Origin: Bradyrhizobium sp. BTAi1
GTDB taxonomy: Bacteria > Pseudomonadota > Alphaproteobacteria > Rhizobiales > Xanthobacteraceae
Assembly (NCBI RefSeq): GCF_000015165.1
Contig: NC_009485.1
Span: 6,281,501 to 6,345,500, forward strand
Direction: 5' to 3'
Length of the DNA: 64,000 nucleotides
Shown here: piece after piece, positions 8,887 through 18,064 of the stretch
Position numbering within the stretch: the stretch's first letter is position 1
Layout of the letters: each line of letters opens with the position of its first letter
Notes under the pieces: generated by a model
What the model was told of the DNA's origin: nothing
The model's database searches: none
What the model saw: only the letters and a program-made list of their open reading frames with translations
Program-made: the position numbers and the translations under genes

Positions 8887-9675
8887 TCATCGCCCATCCG
8901 CGGCGTCCGGGCGCCACACCAGCAGCCGCCGCTCGACCAGGGTGACGCCGATATCGATCAGGATCACGAAGGCCGACAGCACGAACATGCCGGCGAACAC
9001 GCCGGCGACGTCGAACACGCCTTCGGCCTGCTGGATCAGATAGCCGAGGCCGGCCGCGGAGCCGAGATATTCGCCGACGACGGCGCCAACCACCGCAAAG
9101 CCGACGGAGGTGTGCAGCGAGGAGAACATCCAGGACAGCGCCGACGGCCAATAGACATGGCGCATCAATTGCCGCTCGTTCATGCCGAGCATGCGCGCAT
9201 TGTCGCGCACCACGGTCGAGACCTCCTTCACGCCCTGATAGACGTTGAAGAAGACGATGAAGAACACCAGCGTGACACCGAGCGCGACCTTGGACCAGAT
9301 GCCGAGGCCCAGCCACAGCGTAAAGATCGGCGCCAGCACCACGCGCGGCAGCGCATTGGCCATCTTGACGTAGGGATCGAACACCGCGGCGACCAGCGGC
9401 TTGCGCGCGAACCAGAAGCCGACCAGCACCCCGCCGAGCGAGCCAATCGCGAAAGCGAGGATCGACTCCCACAGCGTGATCGCAAGATGCTTCCAGATCG
9501 CCCCGCTCGCGAACCATTTGACGACCTGGGCAAACACGTCGACCGGGTTGGAGAAGAAGAACGGCGGCAGCAAAATGCGGCCGAACACCGGCACGGTGGC
9601 CAGCAATTGCCACAGCGCGAGCGCGACGATCGCAACGAGCAGCTGCAGCGCGAGCAGACCGAGACGCGACATCAC
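8887..9675 (-). CDS. ABC transporter permease (SsuC/TauC type)
   Basis: 262 residues with about six transmembrane helices and a BPD_transp_1 domain. The EAA-type loop is visible at YQGVKEVSTVVRDNARMLGMNERQLMRHVYWPSAL, which contacts the ATPase. It belongs to the same family as sulfonate, nitrate and taurine permeases. The start overlaps the stop of the ATPase gene by 4 bp (9672-9675), which fits one operon with it. Confidence 0.88.
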   Translation of the reverse strand: MMSRLGLLALQLLVAIVALALWQLLATVPVFGRILLPPFFFSNPVDVFAQVVKWFASGAIWKHLAITLWESILAFAIGSLGGVLVGFWFARKPLVAAVFDPYVKMANALPRVVLAPIFTLWLGLGIWSKVALGVTLVFFIVFFNVYQGVKEVSTVVRDNARMLGMNERQLMRHVYWPSALSWMFSSLHTSVGFAVVGAVVGEYLGSAAGLGYLIQQAEGVFDVAGVFAGMFVLSAFVILIDIGVTLVERRLLVWRPDAADGR

Positions 9676-10484
9676 ACCGCCCCCGCCTGCTTGTAGGTCT
9701 TCTCGACCTCGGTTTTCAGCGTCTGCCAGATCTCGCGATGCAGCTCATGGAACTCGTGCTTCATCCGCACCTCGAAGATGTCGCGCGGGCGCGGCAGGGT
9801 GACCCGCCAGTCGCCGATGATGCGCGAGGCGGGACCGGCCGACATGATGACGACGCGATCGGCGAGCGCGATCGCTTCCTCCAGGTCATGGGTCACGAAC
9901 AAGACCGCCTTGCGGTCGGCGCTCCAGAGGTCGAGCAGCAGATTGCCCATGATCTGCCGGGTCTGCGCGTCCAGCGGCCCGAACGGCTCATCCATCAGGA
10001 TGATTCTGGGATTGCGGATCAGCACCTGGGCGAGCCCGACGCGCTTGCGCTGGCCACCCGACAGCATATGCGGGTAGCGGTTGCCGAAGGCGCCAAGGCC
10101 GACCGAGGCCAGCCATTGCTGCGCCTTCGCAGCCGCGTCGGCCCGGGCGGAGCCCGCCACCTCCAGCCCGATCGCGACGTTCTCCAGGGCTGTCTTCCAG
10201 GGGAACAGCGCATCGGCCTGGAACAGGTAGCCGGCGTCGTGATTGAGGCCGGCCAGCGGCTGGCCGAAAATGCGGACGCTGCCGGCGGCCGGCTTGAGCA
10301 GCCCGGCGGCGACGTTGAGAAGGGTGGATTTGCCGCAGCCGGTCGGCCCGACAATGGCGACGAACTCGCCATCGGCCACGCTGAGCTGCGCCGTTTCGAC
10401 GGCGGTGTAAGTGCGTCCGCCGGCGAGACGGAATGCCACCGTCGTCCCGTCCAGCGAGACCGCGGCGGCCGTGGGCGTCGTCAC
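9672..10484 (-). CDS. ABC transporter ATP-binding protein (SsuB/TauB type)
   Basis: 270 residues. Walker A is GPTGCGKST (46-54), the signature is LSGGQRKR, Walker B is IILMDEPFGPLD and the switch His is in LFVTHDLEEA. The Q-loop region (GYLFQADALFPWKTALENV) is typical of the nitrate/sulfonate/taurine importers. It is first of the minus-strand group ATPase, permease, binding protein, Nudix, ppk2. Divergent from the osmoprotectant transporter starting at 10641, so the shared promoters should lie in 10485-10640. Confidence 0.9.
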   Translation of the reverse strand: MTTPTAAAVSLDGTTVAFRLAGGRTYTAVETAQLSVADGEFVAIVGPTGCGKSTLLNVAAGLLKPAAGSVRIFGQPLAGLNHDAGYLFQADALFPWKTALENVAIGLEVAGSARADAAAKAQQWLASVGLGAFGNRYPHMLSGGQRKRVGLAQVLIRNPRIILMDEPFGPLDAQTRQIMGNLLLDLWSADRKAVLFVTHDLEEAIALADRVVIMSAGPASRIIGDWRVTLPRPRDIFEVRMKHEFHELHREIWQTLKTEVEKTYKQAGAV

Positions 10485-10640
10485 GTTCCAGATTCCTCCC
10501 CGAAAATGGCCGGGACGGCTTAGCCGCTTGCGCGGCGAAGTTCAACGCACCGGCGGGACGTGCTAGGTCCGATCGGGCGGGCCCTTGCCCTCCCCTGGGA
10601 GGGGGAGCAGCGCGCGAGCTTCGAGATCGCCAAAGGCCGC

Positions 10641-11435
10641 ATGCAGCCCACGCCCCTGATCAGCTACGATCGCGTCCACAAGACCTTTGCCGGCCCGGCA
10701 GGCGCGGTGGCTGCGGTCGACGACGTCTCGCTGGACATCGCCGAGGGCGAGTTCCTGGCGATCGTCGGCAGCTCCGGCTCGGGCAAGACGACGCTGCTGC
10801 GGCTCGCCAACCGGCTGATCGAGCCGGATGGCGGCAGCATCCGCATCGCTGGCGAGGACATCAGCTGCCTCGAACCGGTCGCCCTGCGCCGGCGCATCGG
10901 CACCGTGTTCCAGAACGGCGCGCTGTTTCCGCACATGACGGTTGCGGCCAATATCGGCATCACGCCCCGGCTGCTGGGGACAGCGCCCAAGGCGGTCGCC
11001 GCCCGCGTCGACGAACTGCTCGACCTCGTCCAGCTCGACCGCGCCGCCCATCGCAACCGCCTGCCGGATGCGCTCTCCGGCGGTCAGCGCCAGCGCGTCG
11101 GCGTGGCGCGCGCGCTGGCCGCGGGTCCCCGCATCGTGCTGATGGACGAGCCGTTCGGCGCGCTCGATCCGCTGACCCGCGACACGCTCGGCAGCGACTA
11201 CCGCGCCCTGCATGCGCAGCTCGGGCTGACGACGGTGATGATCACCCATGACATCACCGAGGCGCTGCTGCTCGCCGACCGCATCGCGGTGATGCGCAGC
11301 GGGCACCTGGTCGAGGCCGGCACGCCAGCCGCGCTCGCCGCCAGCCGCGAGCCTTACGTGGCGGAGCTGATGACCACGCCGCGCCGCCAGGCCGCACGCC
11401 TCGCCGCGCTGCTGCCCGAGAGCGGCGCGGCATGA
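10641..11435 (+). CDS. Osmoprotectant/glycine betaine ABC transporter ATP-binding protein
   Basis: 264 residues from the ATG at 10641. Walker A GSSGSGKT (43-50), LSGGQRQRVGVARAL, Walker B IVLMDEPFGALDPLTRD and TVMITHDITEALLLADRI give an OpuCA/ProV-like ATPase. No C-terminal CBS domains are present, unlike many OpuCA proteins, so ionic-strength gating through CBS is not expected. A longer frame from 10560 runs through a repeat-like sequence (CCTCCCCTGGGAGGGGGAG) and is not credible as protein. The stop overlaps the ATG of the fused permease gene by 4 bp. Confidence 0.9.
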   Translation: MQPTPLISYDRVHKTFAGPAGAVAAVDDVSLDIAEGEFLAIVGSSGSGKTTLLRLANRLIEPDGGSIRIAGEDISCLEPVALRRRIGTVFQNGALFPHMTVAANIGITPRLLGTAPKAVAARVDELLDLVQLDRAAHRNRLPDALSGGQRQRVGVARALAAGPRIVLMDEPFGALDPLTRDTLGSDYRALHAQLGLTTVMITHDITEALLLADRIAVMRSGHLVEAGTPAALAASREPYVAELMTTPRRQAARLAALLPESGAA

Positions 11436-12988
11436 GCCTGCTGTCCGATCCACGCTTCGCCGAGGCGCTGTCGCATCTCGCCGATTATCTCGGCAGCCAT
11501 CTGCGCGTGAGCATCGCCGCGCTCGCGCTGGGACTCGCTGTCAGCTTTCCCCTCGCGCTGCTGGCACGCAACCGCCCCACCTTGCGCAACCTCCTGCTCG
11601 GGATCGCGAGCGTGGTGCAGACCGTTCCGGGATTGGCGCTGCTCGCGCTGTTCTACCCGTTGCTGCTTGCACTCGCCGCGCTGACCCTGCGCTGGTTCGG
11701 CCTGTCATTCTCCGCGTTCGGCTTTCTGCCTGCGGTGCTGGCGCTGGCGCTGTATTCGATGCTGCCGGTGCTGCGCAACACCATCACCGGGCTGAACGGC
11801 GTCGACCCCGGCCTGATCGAGGCCGCCAAGGGCGTCGGCATGACCGAGCGCCAGGCGCTGCTCATGGTGGAGCTGCCGCTGGCGCTGCCCGTGATCATGG
11901 CCGGCATCCGCACCGCTGCGGTGTGGGTGATCGGCACCGCCACCCTGTCGACGCCGATCGGCCAGACCTCGCTCGGCAACTACATCTTTGCCGGGCTGCA
12001 GACCCAGAACTGGGTACTGGTCATGTTCGGCTGCGTCGCCGCCGCAGTGCTGGCGCTCGCCGTCGATCAGCTGCTGGCCTTCATCGAGCTCGGCCTGCGG
12101 ACACGCAGCCGCGCCCGCGTCGGATCGGGGACCGCGGCCATCGCGCTGATGGTGGGCGCGAGCCTGCTGCCCTCGCTCGGCAGCAGCCCCGCACGCTACG
12201 CGATCGGCGCCAAGACCTTTACCGAGCAATATGTGCTGTCGGCGCTGATCAGCGAGCGGCTGCAGGCGGCAGGCCTCTCCGCGACCTCGCGCGCCGGCCT
12301 CGGCTCCAGCGTCATTTACGAGGCGCTCAAGAACGGCGACATCGACACCTATGTCGATTATTCCGGCACGCTGTGGGCGAACCAGTTCCATCATCGGGAG
12401 CAGATGCCCCGCGCGGCGCTGCTCGCGGCCTTGCAGCAGGATCTCGCTCGGGACAAGATCACGTTGCTCGGCGAGCTCGGCTTCGAGAACGCCTATGCGC
12501 TGGTGATGCCGCGCCAGAAGGCGACGGCGCTCGGCATTCGCACGGTCGAAGATCTCGCACGCCGCAGCCGGGACATGTCGATCGCCGGCGACTACGAGTT
12601 CTTCTCACGCCCGGAATGGGCTGCCTTGCGCGACGCCTATGGTCTCGCCTTCCGCACCCAGCGCCAGATGCAGCCGGATTTCATGTATGCCGCGGTGGCC
12701 TCGGGCGAGGTCGACGTCATCGCCGGCTACACCAGCGATGGCCTGATCGCGAAATACGATCTCGTCGTGCTCGACGATCCCAAGCATGCGATCCCGCCCT
12801 ATGACGCGATCCTGCTGGTGTCGCCCAAGCGGGCCGAGGACCACGCCCTGCAGGACGCGCTGCGGCCACTGCTCGGCCGCATCGACATCGCGACCATGCA
12901 ACAGGCGAATTTGCGCGCCTCCGGCAGCGACGCGGACTCGTCACCACAAGCAGTGGCGCGCTGGCTGTGGAGCAGGATCGCGAAGTAG
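11432..12988 (+). CDS. Fused permease/substrate-binding protein of an osmoprotectant ABC transporter
   Basis: 518 residues joining two usually separate subunits. Residues about 20-225 form a BPD_transp_1 permease with five to six helices and an EAA loop (GLIEAAKGVGMTERQALLMVELPLALPVIM). After a further helix, residues about 245-515 form an OpuAC/OsmF-type binding domain, starting AIGAKTFTEQYVLSALISERL and including IDTYVDYSGTLW, which is typical of quaternary-amine binders. The binding domain would be tethered to the outer face of the membrane. Forms a two-gene operon with the ATPase. Likely substrates are glycine betaine, choline or related solutes (family inference). Confidence 0.9.
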   Translation: MSLLSDPRFAEALSHLADYLGSHLRVSIAALALGLAVSFPLALLARNRPTLRNLLLGIASVVQTVPGLALLALFYPLLLALAALTLRWFGLSFSAFGFLPAVLALALYSMLPVLRNTITGLNGVDPGLIEAAKGVGMTERQALLMVELPLALPVIMAGIRTAAVWVIGTATLSTPIGQTSLGNYIFAGLQTQNWVLVMFGCVAAAVLALAVDQLLAFIELGLRTRSRARVGSGTAAIALMVGASLLPSLGSSPARYAIGAKTFTEQYVLSALISERLQAAGLSATSRAGLGSSVIYEALKNGDIDTYVDYSGTLWANQFHHREQMPRAALLAALQQDLARDKITLLGELGFENAYALVMPRQKATALGIRTVEDLARRSRDMSIAGDYEFFSRPEWAALRDAYGLAFRTQRQMQPDFMYAAVASGEVDVIAGYTSDGLIAKYDLVVLDDPKHAIPPYDAILLVSPKRAEDHALQDALRPLLGRIDIATMQQANLRASGSDADSSPQAVARWLWSRIAK

Positions 12989-13000
12989 GTCGCGCCATAT

Positions 13001-13036
13001 CCTCCGCGTCATTGCGAGCGCTCACAATGACGGAGG
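13001..13036. repeat. Terminator-like hairpin related to the GTCATTGCGAGCG repeat
   Basis: Arms CCTCCG..TCATTG and CAATGA..CGGAGG form a stem with a 2-nt bulge and a 10-nt loop, just after the fused permease gene. There is no U-run, so it is either a degenerate member of the repeat family seen at 34163 and 40506 or a weak 3'-end hairpin. Confidence 0.5.
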
Positions 13037-13078
13037 TGGTTGGTGCGACGACCGCCGCGACCCATCAACTGAGCTGGA

Positions 13079-13474
13079 TCACATCCCCGGCTCGATCGGC
13101 TTCTCCACCGCGCCGCCATGGTCGGCCCAATCCTTGAAGCCGCCGATATTGAACACCTTGTCGTAGCCCAGATCCTTCAGCGTCTTGCCGGACAGCGCGG
13201 CGCGGCCGCCGGAGGCGCAATAGATGATCACGCTCTTGTCCTTGGTGAAGGTCTTGTCGTGATAGGGCGAGTCCGGGTCGGCGCGAAACTCCAGCATGCC
13301 GCGCGACACGTGCAAGGCGCCGGCAATCTTGCCGCTCTTCTCGATCTCCGGCGCATCGCGCACGTCGAGCACCAGGGCATTGCCCTTGGCGATCATCGCC
13401 TGCGCCTCGGCCGGGGTGATCTTCGGCACCACGGCATTGGCCGCAGCCAACAGCTCTTTTACCGATGTGGACAT
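13079..13474 (-). CDS. Single-domain rhodanese-like protein
   Basis: 131 residues forming one rhodanese domain. Conserved parts are ALVLDVRDAPEIEKSGKIAGA, the active-site loop CASGGR with the sulfur-accepting Cys86, and the closing VFNIGGFKDW. Acts in sulfur transfer; the acceptor is unknown. The ATG at 13474 starts a normal N-terminus (MSTSVKELL); the longer frame from 13531 adds a cysteine/tryptophan-rich stretch without support. It stands alone, convergent with the osmoprotectant operon. Confidence 0.9.
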   Translation of the reverse strand: MSTSVKELLAAANAVVPKITPAEAQAMIAKGNALVLDVRDAPEIEKSGKIAGALHVSRGMLEFRADPDSPYHDKTFTKDKSVIIYCASGGRAALSGKTLKDLGYDKVFNIGGFKDWADHGGAVEKPIEPGM

Positions 13475-13595
13475 GTCGGACCTCCCATTGGACGGAGCGC
13501 ACGGGGTAGCCCAGCACGGCCACCCCTGCAATGCTCCGATCGGTCGACCCGCTGATCGCGAATCCGTGAGGTCTTCCGCCAGCGACAGGCCTGCT

Positions 13596-15305
13596 CTACA
13601 AGCCCCGGATCAGCTCGGCATCGATCAACATCCGGTTGAAGCGGCGTGCCTCGGCGCCCTCGCCACAGGCATAGAACACGCCTTTGCAGCGCAGCATGAT
13701 GTCCTTCTGCTCGGCGAAGGACGGGTCGAGCGGAATGCCGGCCGCCTCCAGGGTGACCAGCGGCAAATAGGCCGCGTCGATCCTGTCCATCACAATTTCG
13801 CTCCGGCGCGGCTCGAAATTGACGCCGTCGATAGCGTAATAGGTCGCGTAATAGCGCGGATCATAGGTTTCCAGCTTCTGGCCGATGCCGGCCTCGTCGA
13901 GCTTGGGATCGAGAATGTGCGGCGAGAACTCCGGCTGGTGATCGCCATAGCGCACGATCAGGAACGGCTGGTCGCCGAAGCGCTTCTTCAGGCTCGCCAC
14001 GAAGCGCTGATAATCCGACGCACTCATCGCCTGCCGGCGCAGATACTCATCGATCGCCGGCAGATTGCCGGGCGCGCGCCAGGCCGGCGTCAGATCCGGC
14101 CGGAACGTGGTCTCCCAGGGGAAATGATTGGCGGCGAGATAGACGAACATGAACAGCGGCTTGGTCCGCTGCCGCTGCTGCATCAGATCGAGCGCCGCGT
14201 CATAGAAGAAGCTGTCGGGCTCGACGCCTTTGGCGCCGAGGTCGCGCGCGTCGAGGAAGCGCTCGATCCCCATTGTCGTCTGGAAGCTGCGCGCGCTCAT
14301 GAAGGCGCCGTGCGCGGGATAGATCGAGGCCGTGTCATAGCCGCATTGCCGCAGCGCCCAGGGCAGTCCGCGTTCGACGCGGCCAGCGGCGATCCGGGTG
14401 ACGAAATAGGCAAAGCGGCCGAACGAGCGCGACGACAGGCCGGCGAGCACATTGTATTCGGTGAACCAGCTCGGCCCGCCATTGCTCTCGGCCATGAACT
14501 GCCGCGCCTTGCCGTCATAGGACTTGAAATGGCTGCCATAACCCTCGGGCACCTTGATGCCGGGGGCGGAGCGGATGTCGAAGCTCGATTCGTCGTGGAT
14601 CAGCACGATGTTCGGCCGCCGTCCGGCCGGATGGCAGGAGTCCGGGAGCACGGCCGCCAGCCGGCGATCGGCCGTGGCGTCGGATTCCATGAAGCCGTTG
14701 GCGAGGAAATCCGAGACCGCGGTCACGCCGGAGCGCGCGAATTTGGAGAGATAGCCGTCGTCGTAATAGCCGCGCCAAGCCTCGTCGCGCCAGTTCAGTG
14801 AATAAAGCGTCAGCGCGGCGAGGCAGGCGAGCTTGCCCGCCAGCGCCGGCAGCCGCGCGACGCGGAACGGATCGACCCACCACAGCAGGCCCATCAGCGG
14901 CAGCACCACGGCCGCCGCCACCAGCACCGAGAGCTTCAGGTTCGGAAAGATCGTGAACAGGAATGCCGCGCTGTCGTGGTCGATCAGCATCACATCGACG
15001 AAGTTCGCGGTCATCTGGACCACGGCGTGCTTCAGCTGAGACAGCAGCACCAGCACCACGACCATGGTGAGCGCCAGGGCGCCCGACACCGCCGGGCGCC
15101 GCAGCAGCACCAGCCAGAAGCCGTTCAGGATGCCCCAGGCCAGCACGAAGCCGAGGCGAGAGCCGAAATCGGTCTCGGTGTGCAGCATCAGCGCCAGCGC
15201 CGCGACATGCGGTGCCGCGACGGCCGACAGCCGCACGGCGGCAGATCGCGTCGCGCTCGCCGCTGCGAGCGTGGTGATCGGTTCGTGGTTCGGAGTCAGC
15301 GACAT
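13596..15305 (-). CDS. Membrane-anchored sulfatase/phosphoglycerol-transferase-like protein
   Basis: 569 residues. About five transmembrane helices (residues 30-185) are followed by an alkaline-phosphatase/sulfatase fold: PNIVLIHDESSFD, then WFTEYNVLAGLSSRSFG (nucleophile region), SIYPAHGAFMSARSFQTTMGI, and the late metal-binding VRYGDHQPEF. Architecture matches LtaS-like and OpgB-like enzymes, which move glycerol-phosphate or phosphoethanolamine onto envelope glycans, with the active domain in the periplasm. In a Gram-negative host, cyclic glucan or lipid A/LPS modification is a reasonable guess. Monocistronic; an AT-richer stretch at about 15385-15415 may hold its promoter. Confidence 0.8.
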   Translation of the reverse strand: MSLTPNHEPITTLAAASATRSAAVRLSAVAAPHVAALALMLHTETDFGSRLGFVLAWGILNGFWLVLLRRPAVSGALALTMVVVLVLLSQLKHAVVQMTANFVDVMLIDHDSAAFLFTIFPNLKLSVLVAAAVVLPLMGLLWWVDPFRVARLPALAGKLACLAALTLYSLNWRDEAWRGYYDDGYLSKFARSGVTAVSDFLANGFMESDATADRRLAAVLPDSCHPAGRRPNIVLIHDESSFDIRSAPGIKVPEGYGSHFKSYDGKARQFMAESNGGPSWFTEYNVLAGLSSRSFGRFAYFVTRIAAGRVERGLPWALRQCGYDTASIYPAHGAFMSARSFQTTMGIERFLDARDLGAKGVEPDSFFYDAALDLMQQRQRTKPLFMFVYLAANHFPWETTFRPDLTPAWRAPGNLPAIDEYLRRQAMSASDYQRFVASLKKRFGDQPFLIVRYGDHQPEFSPHILDPKLDEAGIGQKLETYDPRYYATYYAIDGVNFEPRRSEIVMDRIDAAYLPLVTLEAAGIPLDPSFAEQKDIMLRCKGVFYACGEGAEARRFNRMLIDAELIRGL

Positions 15306-15521
15306 GACGCGGCGATACTCGGACCGGACAGTCCCCGCGCCGGCACCTGCCAGCCGACCAGGACGCCCTACTGTGTCATCCGACCGTAATCAAATCGTCA
15401 CAAATAACAACAACCGGAATTGCCCGGAGCGCCGCCGCTCGGCCGGCATCGCAGCATGGCGCACCGGCCACCGCCGCGGCGCGCGATCCTGACGGCGGCA
15501 CCTGCGCGTTCGGTCCGGCAA

Positions 15522-16466
15522 TCACCGTTCGGAATCGCCACTGCCGAGCAGTTGCTCGCGGATCACGCGCACCGCGCCACGGCTCCAGGAATAATTGGCG
15601 CCGAGGCGCAGCCCGCTGTCGCCGGCAAGCACCAGCGCACCATCGTCTGCCTGGCGGACACGAAAGCCGACGATGTATTCCGTGCGGCCGATCCGTCTGA
15701 TGATCCCGAGCAGGCTCTGCTGCGCGCCGAGTTCGCGGGCGATCCGAGCCTCGCAATCGTCGCACGCGCGCAGCCCCTGGCCCGGCTTGATGCCGGCGGC
15801 TGCGTCCACCAGGCGGTAGCGTCCGGACTGCTCCAGCACCTGCCGGACCGCATCGGTCGCCGCCTGCAGCTCCTTGTGGTCCGCCTCGGTCTCGCCGAGC
15901 GCAGCGCCTGCGCTGGTATCGTCGAGCTCGAACGGCAGCAAGGCCAGCCGGACCGGCGCCGGCGTGACCAGCGCCTCGCGCATCTGGCGTGAGACGAAGG
16001 TTTCGGCACGCTCCCAAGCCTCGTCATTGTCGCCGCGGAAGGTGAACAGCTTGTCGAACAGCACCCGGCTGGATGCGACGTCGATGGCCGCCACCCGCGC
16101 CCATTGCACCAGGGTCGACAGCTTCTGCACGCCGCCGGTGATGACGATGCCCGCGCCGGCCGCGGCGGCCATCTGCAATCGGGCGGCCGGCGGAGCATCC
16201 GCCGCGGGACAGGCGGCGCCGCAGGACGGGCTGACCAGCCGCAGACGCTGATCGGTCGCGACGTCGTGCTTCAACGCCGCCACGAAGGCCTGCAGCCGGC
16301 GCTGATGTGCCGCCGTCTGGTCGATCGGCTCGCCGGACGTGTCGAGATAGCTGAAATCGTCGACCATCACAGCCGGGACGGGATCGGATGCGGCCGCGCT
16401 ACGGAGCGGACCAGCGACGACAAGAAGCGCGAGGAAGAGACAATGGACGGAGCGGCGGTGTGACAT
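15522..16466 (-). CDS. Secreted protein with two tandem DUF2380/DUF3280-like halves
   Basis: 314 residues with a signal peptide (about 1-26, ending RSAAAS). The N-terminal half (PAVMVDDFSYLDTSGEPIDQ to LFTFRGDNDEAW) and the C-terminal half (RLALLPFELDDTSAGAALGE to SWSRGAVRVIREQL) share the pattern 'DDFxxxDTSGE...RLxAF...L', and both read as DUF2380/DUF3280-like. The second half has a Cys pair CDDCEARIARELGAQ, which recalls heavy-metal or redox sites but is unproven. Start chosen at 16466 because GGAGA lies 5-6 nt upstream of it; a second ATG at 16484 precedes that SD. Divergent from the histidine kinase at 16640. I recall this family beside PQQ-alcohol dehydrogenase regulators, which would fit, but no dehydrogenase is in the window. 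Confidence 0.7.
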   Translation of the reverse strand: MSHRRSVHCLFLALLVVAGPLRSAAASDPVPAVMVDDFSYLDTSGEPIDQTAAHQRRLQAFVAALKHDVATDQRLRLVSPSCGAACPAADAPPAARLQMAAAAGAGIVITGGVQKLSTLVQWARVAAIDVASSRVLFDKLFTFRGDNDEAWERAETFVSRQMREALVTPAPVRLALLPFELDDTSAGAALGETEADHKELQAATDAVRQVLEQSGRYRLVDAAAGIKPGQGLRACDDCEARIARELGAQQSLLGIIRRIGRTEYIVGFRVRQADDGALVLAGDSGLRLGANYSWSRGAVRVIREQLLGSGDSER

Positions 16467-16639
16467 GGCGGTCTCCAGAGACATGCTTGCAGGACCGAAT
16501 GCTAGGCGTGCTGCCGCCGCGCAGAACCGGCTCCGCTCCCGACGGCCCGCGGGAAAATTTCACGACCACGCGGCCACTCGCCCGTGGCGCTTTCGGCCCT
16601 GCCGGTTCTGCCGTTAAATGCCGACCGGGCTGGACTGCC

Positions 16640-18064
16640 ATGGATGCGCTGAAGATGTGGACCCGCTACGACCTCAAATACCGGCTGACACTGCGCATCT
16701 CCGGGGTGGCAACCCTCTGTTTCGCAGCGATCTGTGCCTATGTCCTGTTCGACATCGCGAGATCGGCGGATGCGCGCAATGCGCGGATTGCCGAAATCAC
16801 GGCCCGGACGCTTCAGTTGCAGCAGAGCAAGATGCAATGGGTCAACAATCCGCCGGCCGGCTTTCCCGACCTCGATGCGGTCGCGGCGGCCAGCATGACG
16901 CCCGGCCTCTGCATCGCCTACCGCGCGGTCGGCGATCATATGCTGCAGCGGATTTGCGGCGGCGCGGACGCGCAGAGCGACGAACCGCCGCGCGCCTTTG
17001 CGATGCTGTATCGCGGGCTGTTCGGTCCGGGCCAGGAAGCCACGCGGTCGGTGCTGTCGCGTGACCGCAAGATCGGCGATGCGGTGGTCTGGATCGATGC
17101 GGACGTGATGACGGCCGACGCCTGGCGAGAGTTGCGCCGGCTGCTGCCGGTGCTCGGAACGGCGCTGGTGCTGCTCTGCGTGCTGGCCCATGCGGCGCTG
17201 GCACGCGCCCTGCGCCCGACCCGGCTGATCTGCGCCGGCCTCGAGCGGATCGTGGCCAACGATCTGACGGCGCGTTTGCCGCCCTTCGACCTCGCTGAGC
17301 TCTCAGCCATCCGCGACGCCTTCAACCAGCTTGCCGACGGGCTGCAGGCGGCGCTGGCGCAGCGCAGCGAGCTGACGCGGCGCCTGATCGCCCTGCAGGA
17401 CGACGAGCGGCGTCACCTCGCGCGCGAGCTTCACGATGAGTTCGGGCAGTCGCTCGCAGCGATCCGCGCGCTGGCGGCGGCGATGCGCGAGAGCGTCGCC
17501 CTGGCGTGTCCCGCTGCGCTCGGCGAGTGCGACAGCATTGCACGCACCGCCGCGGACATGATGGAGACACTGCGCGGCGCGCTGGTGCGGCTGCGGCCGC
17601 CGGATATCGACGAGCTCGGCCTGGCCGCCAGCCTTGAGGGCCTGGTCGCGGGCTGGAACAGGCGACAGCGCGGACCAGCCCGGTTCGAGATCGACCTGTC
17701 CGGCCCGATCGATCGGCTCCCCGACACAACCGCCAACAATCTCTATCGCATTGCGCAAGAGGCGCTCACCAACTGCGCCAAGCATTCCGCGGCCACGCGG
17801 GTCCGCCTGCAGTTGGCGGCACAGAACAGCCTGGGCCAGGGCCCTTCGCCGGATCGGATCGTCCTCACGGTGGCCGATGATGGCGCAGCCAGCGATCTCA
17901 TGGGCCCGCCAGGCATGGGCCTGCTCGGGATCCGCGAGCGCGTGGCCTCTCTCGGCGGCGACATGAGCTTCGCCGCGGGAGATCATGGCGGCTCGCGGCT
18001 TCACGTCACGATCCCCGTCCCGGCCTTTTCGCCCGTGCAGGCACCGATCGGGTGCGCAGCATGA
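16640..18064 (+). CDS. Sensor histidine kinase, NarL/HisKA_3 class
   Basis: 474 residues. TM1 at about 17-40, a periplasmic region of about 130 residues (GLCIAYRAVGDHMLQRICGG), TM2 at about 170-193, a HAMP-like linker (PTRLICAGLERIVANDLTARLPPFDLAELSAIRDAFNQLAD), a HisKA_3 dimerisation helix with the phosphoacceptor His265 (ARELHDEFGQS) and an ATPase domain with N-box NNLYRIAQEALTNCAKHS and G-box GMGLLGIRERV. The ATG at 16640 is used; an upstream open frame from 16388 overlaps the divergent gene and carries no domain. The stop overlaps the response-regulator ATG. Resembles FlhS/MxbD-type kinases of methylotrophic regulation, which is an inference from architecture and neighbours. Confidence 0.9.
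   Translation: MDALKMWTRYDLKYRLTLRISGVATLCFAAICAYVLFDIARSADARNARIAEITARTLQLQQSKMQWVNNPPAGFPDLDAVAAASMTPGLCIAYRAVGDHMLQRICGGADAQSDEPPRAFAMLYRGLFGPGQEATRSVLSRDRKIGDAVVWIDADVMTADAWRELRRLLPVLGTALVLLCVLAHAALARALRPTRLICAGLERIVANDLTARLPPFDLAELSAIRDAFNQLADGLQAALAQRSELTRRLIALQDDERRHLARELHDEFGQSLAAIRALAAAMRESVALACPAALGECDSIARTAADMMETLRGALVRLRPPDIDELGLAASLEGLVAGWNRRQRGPARFEIDLSGPIDRLPDTTANNLYRIAQEALTNCAKHSAATRVRLQLAAQNSLGQGPSPDRIVLTVADDGAASDLMGPPGMGLLGIRERVASLGGDMSFAAGDHGGSRLHVTIPVPAFSPVQAPIGCAA

Noticed and set aside
10560..10640. N-terminal extension of the osmoprotectant ATPase
   Set aside because: Runs through a palindromic repeat fragment; a family-typical start exists at 10641.
16388..16639. N-terminal extension of the histidine kinase
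   Set aside because: Overlaps the divergent gene and reads as low-complexity Arg/Gly without domain; ATG 16640 starts a normal TM segment.
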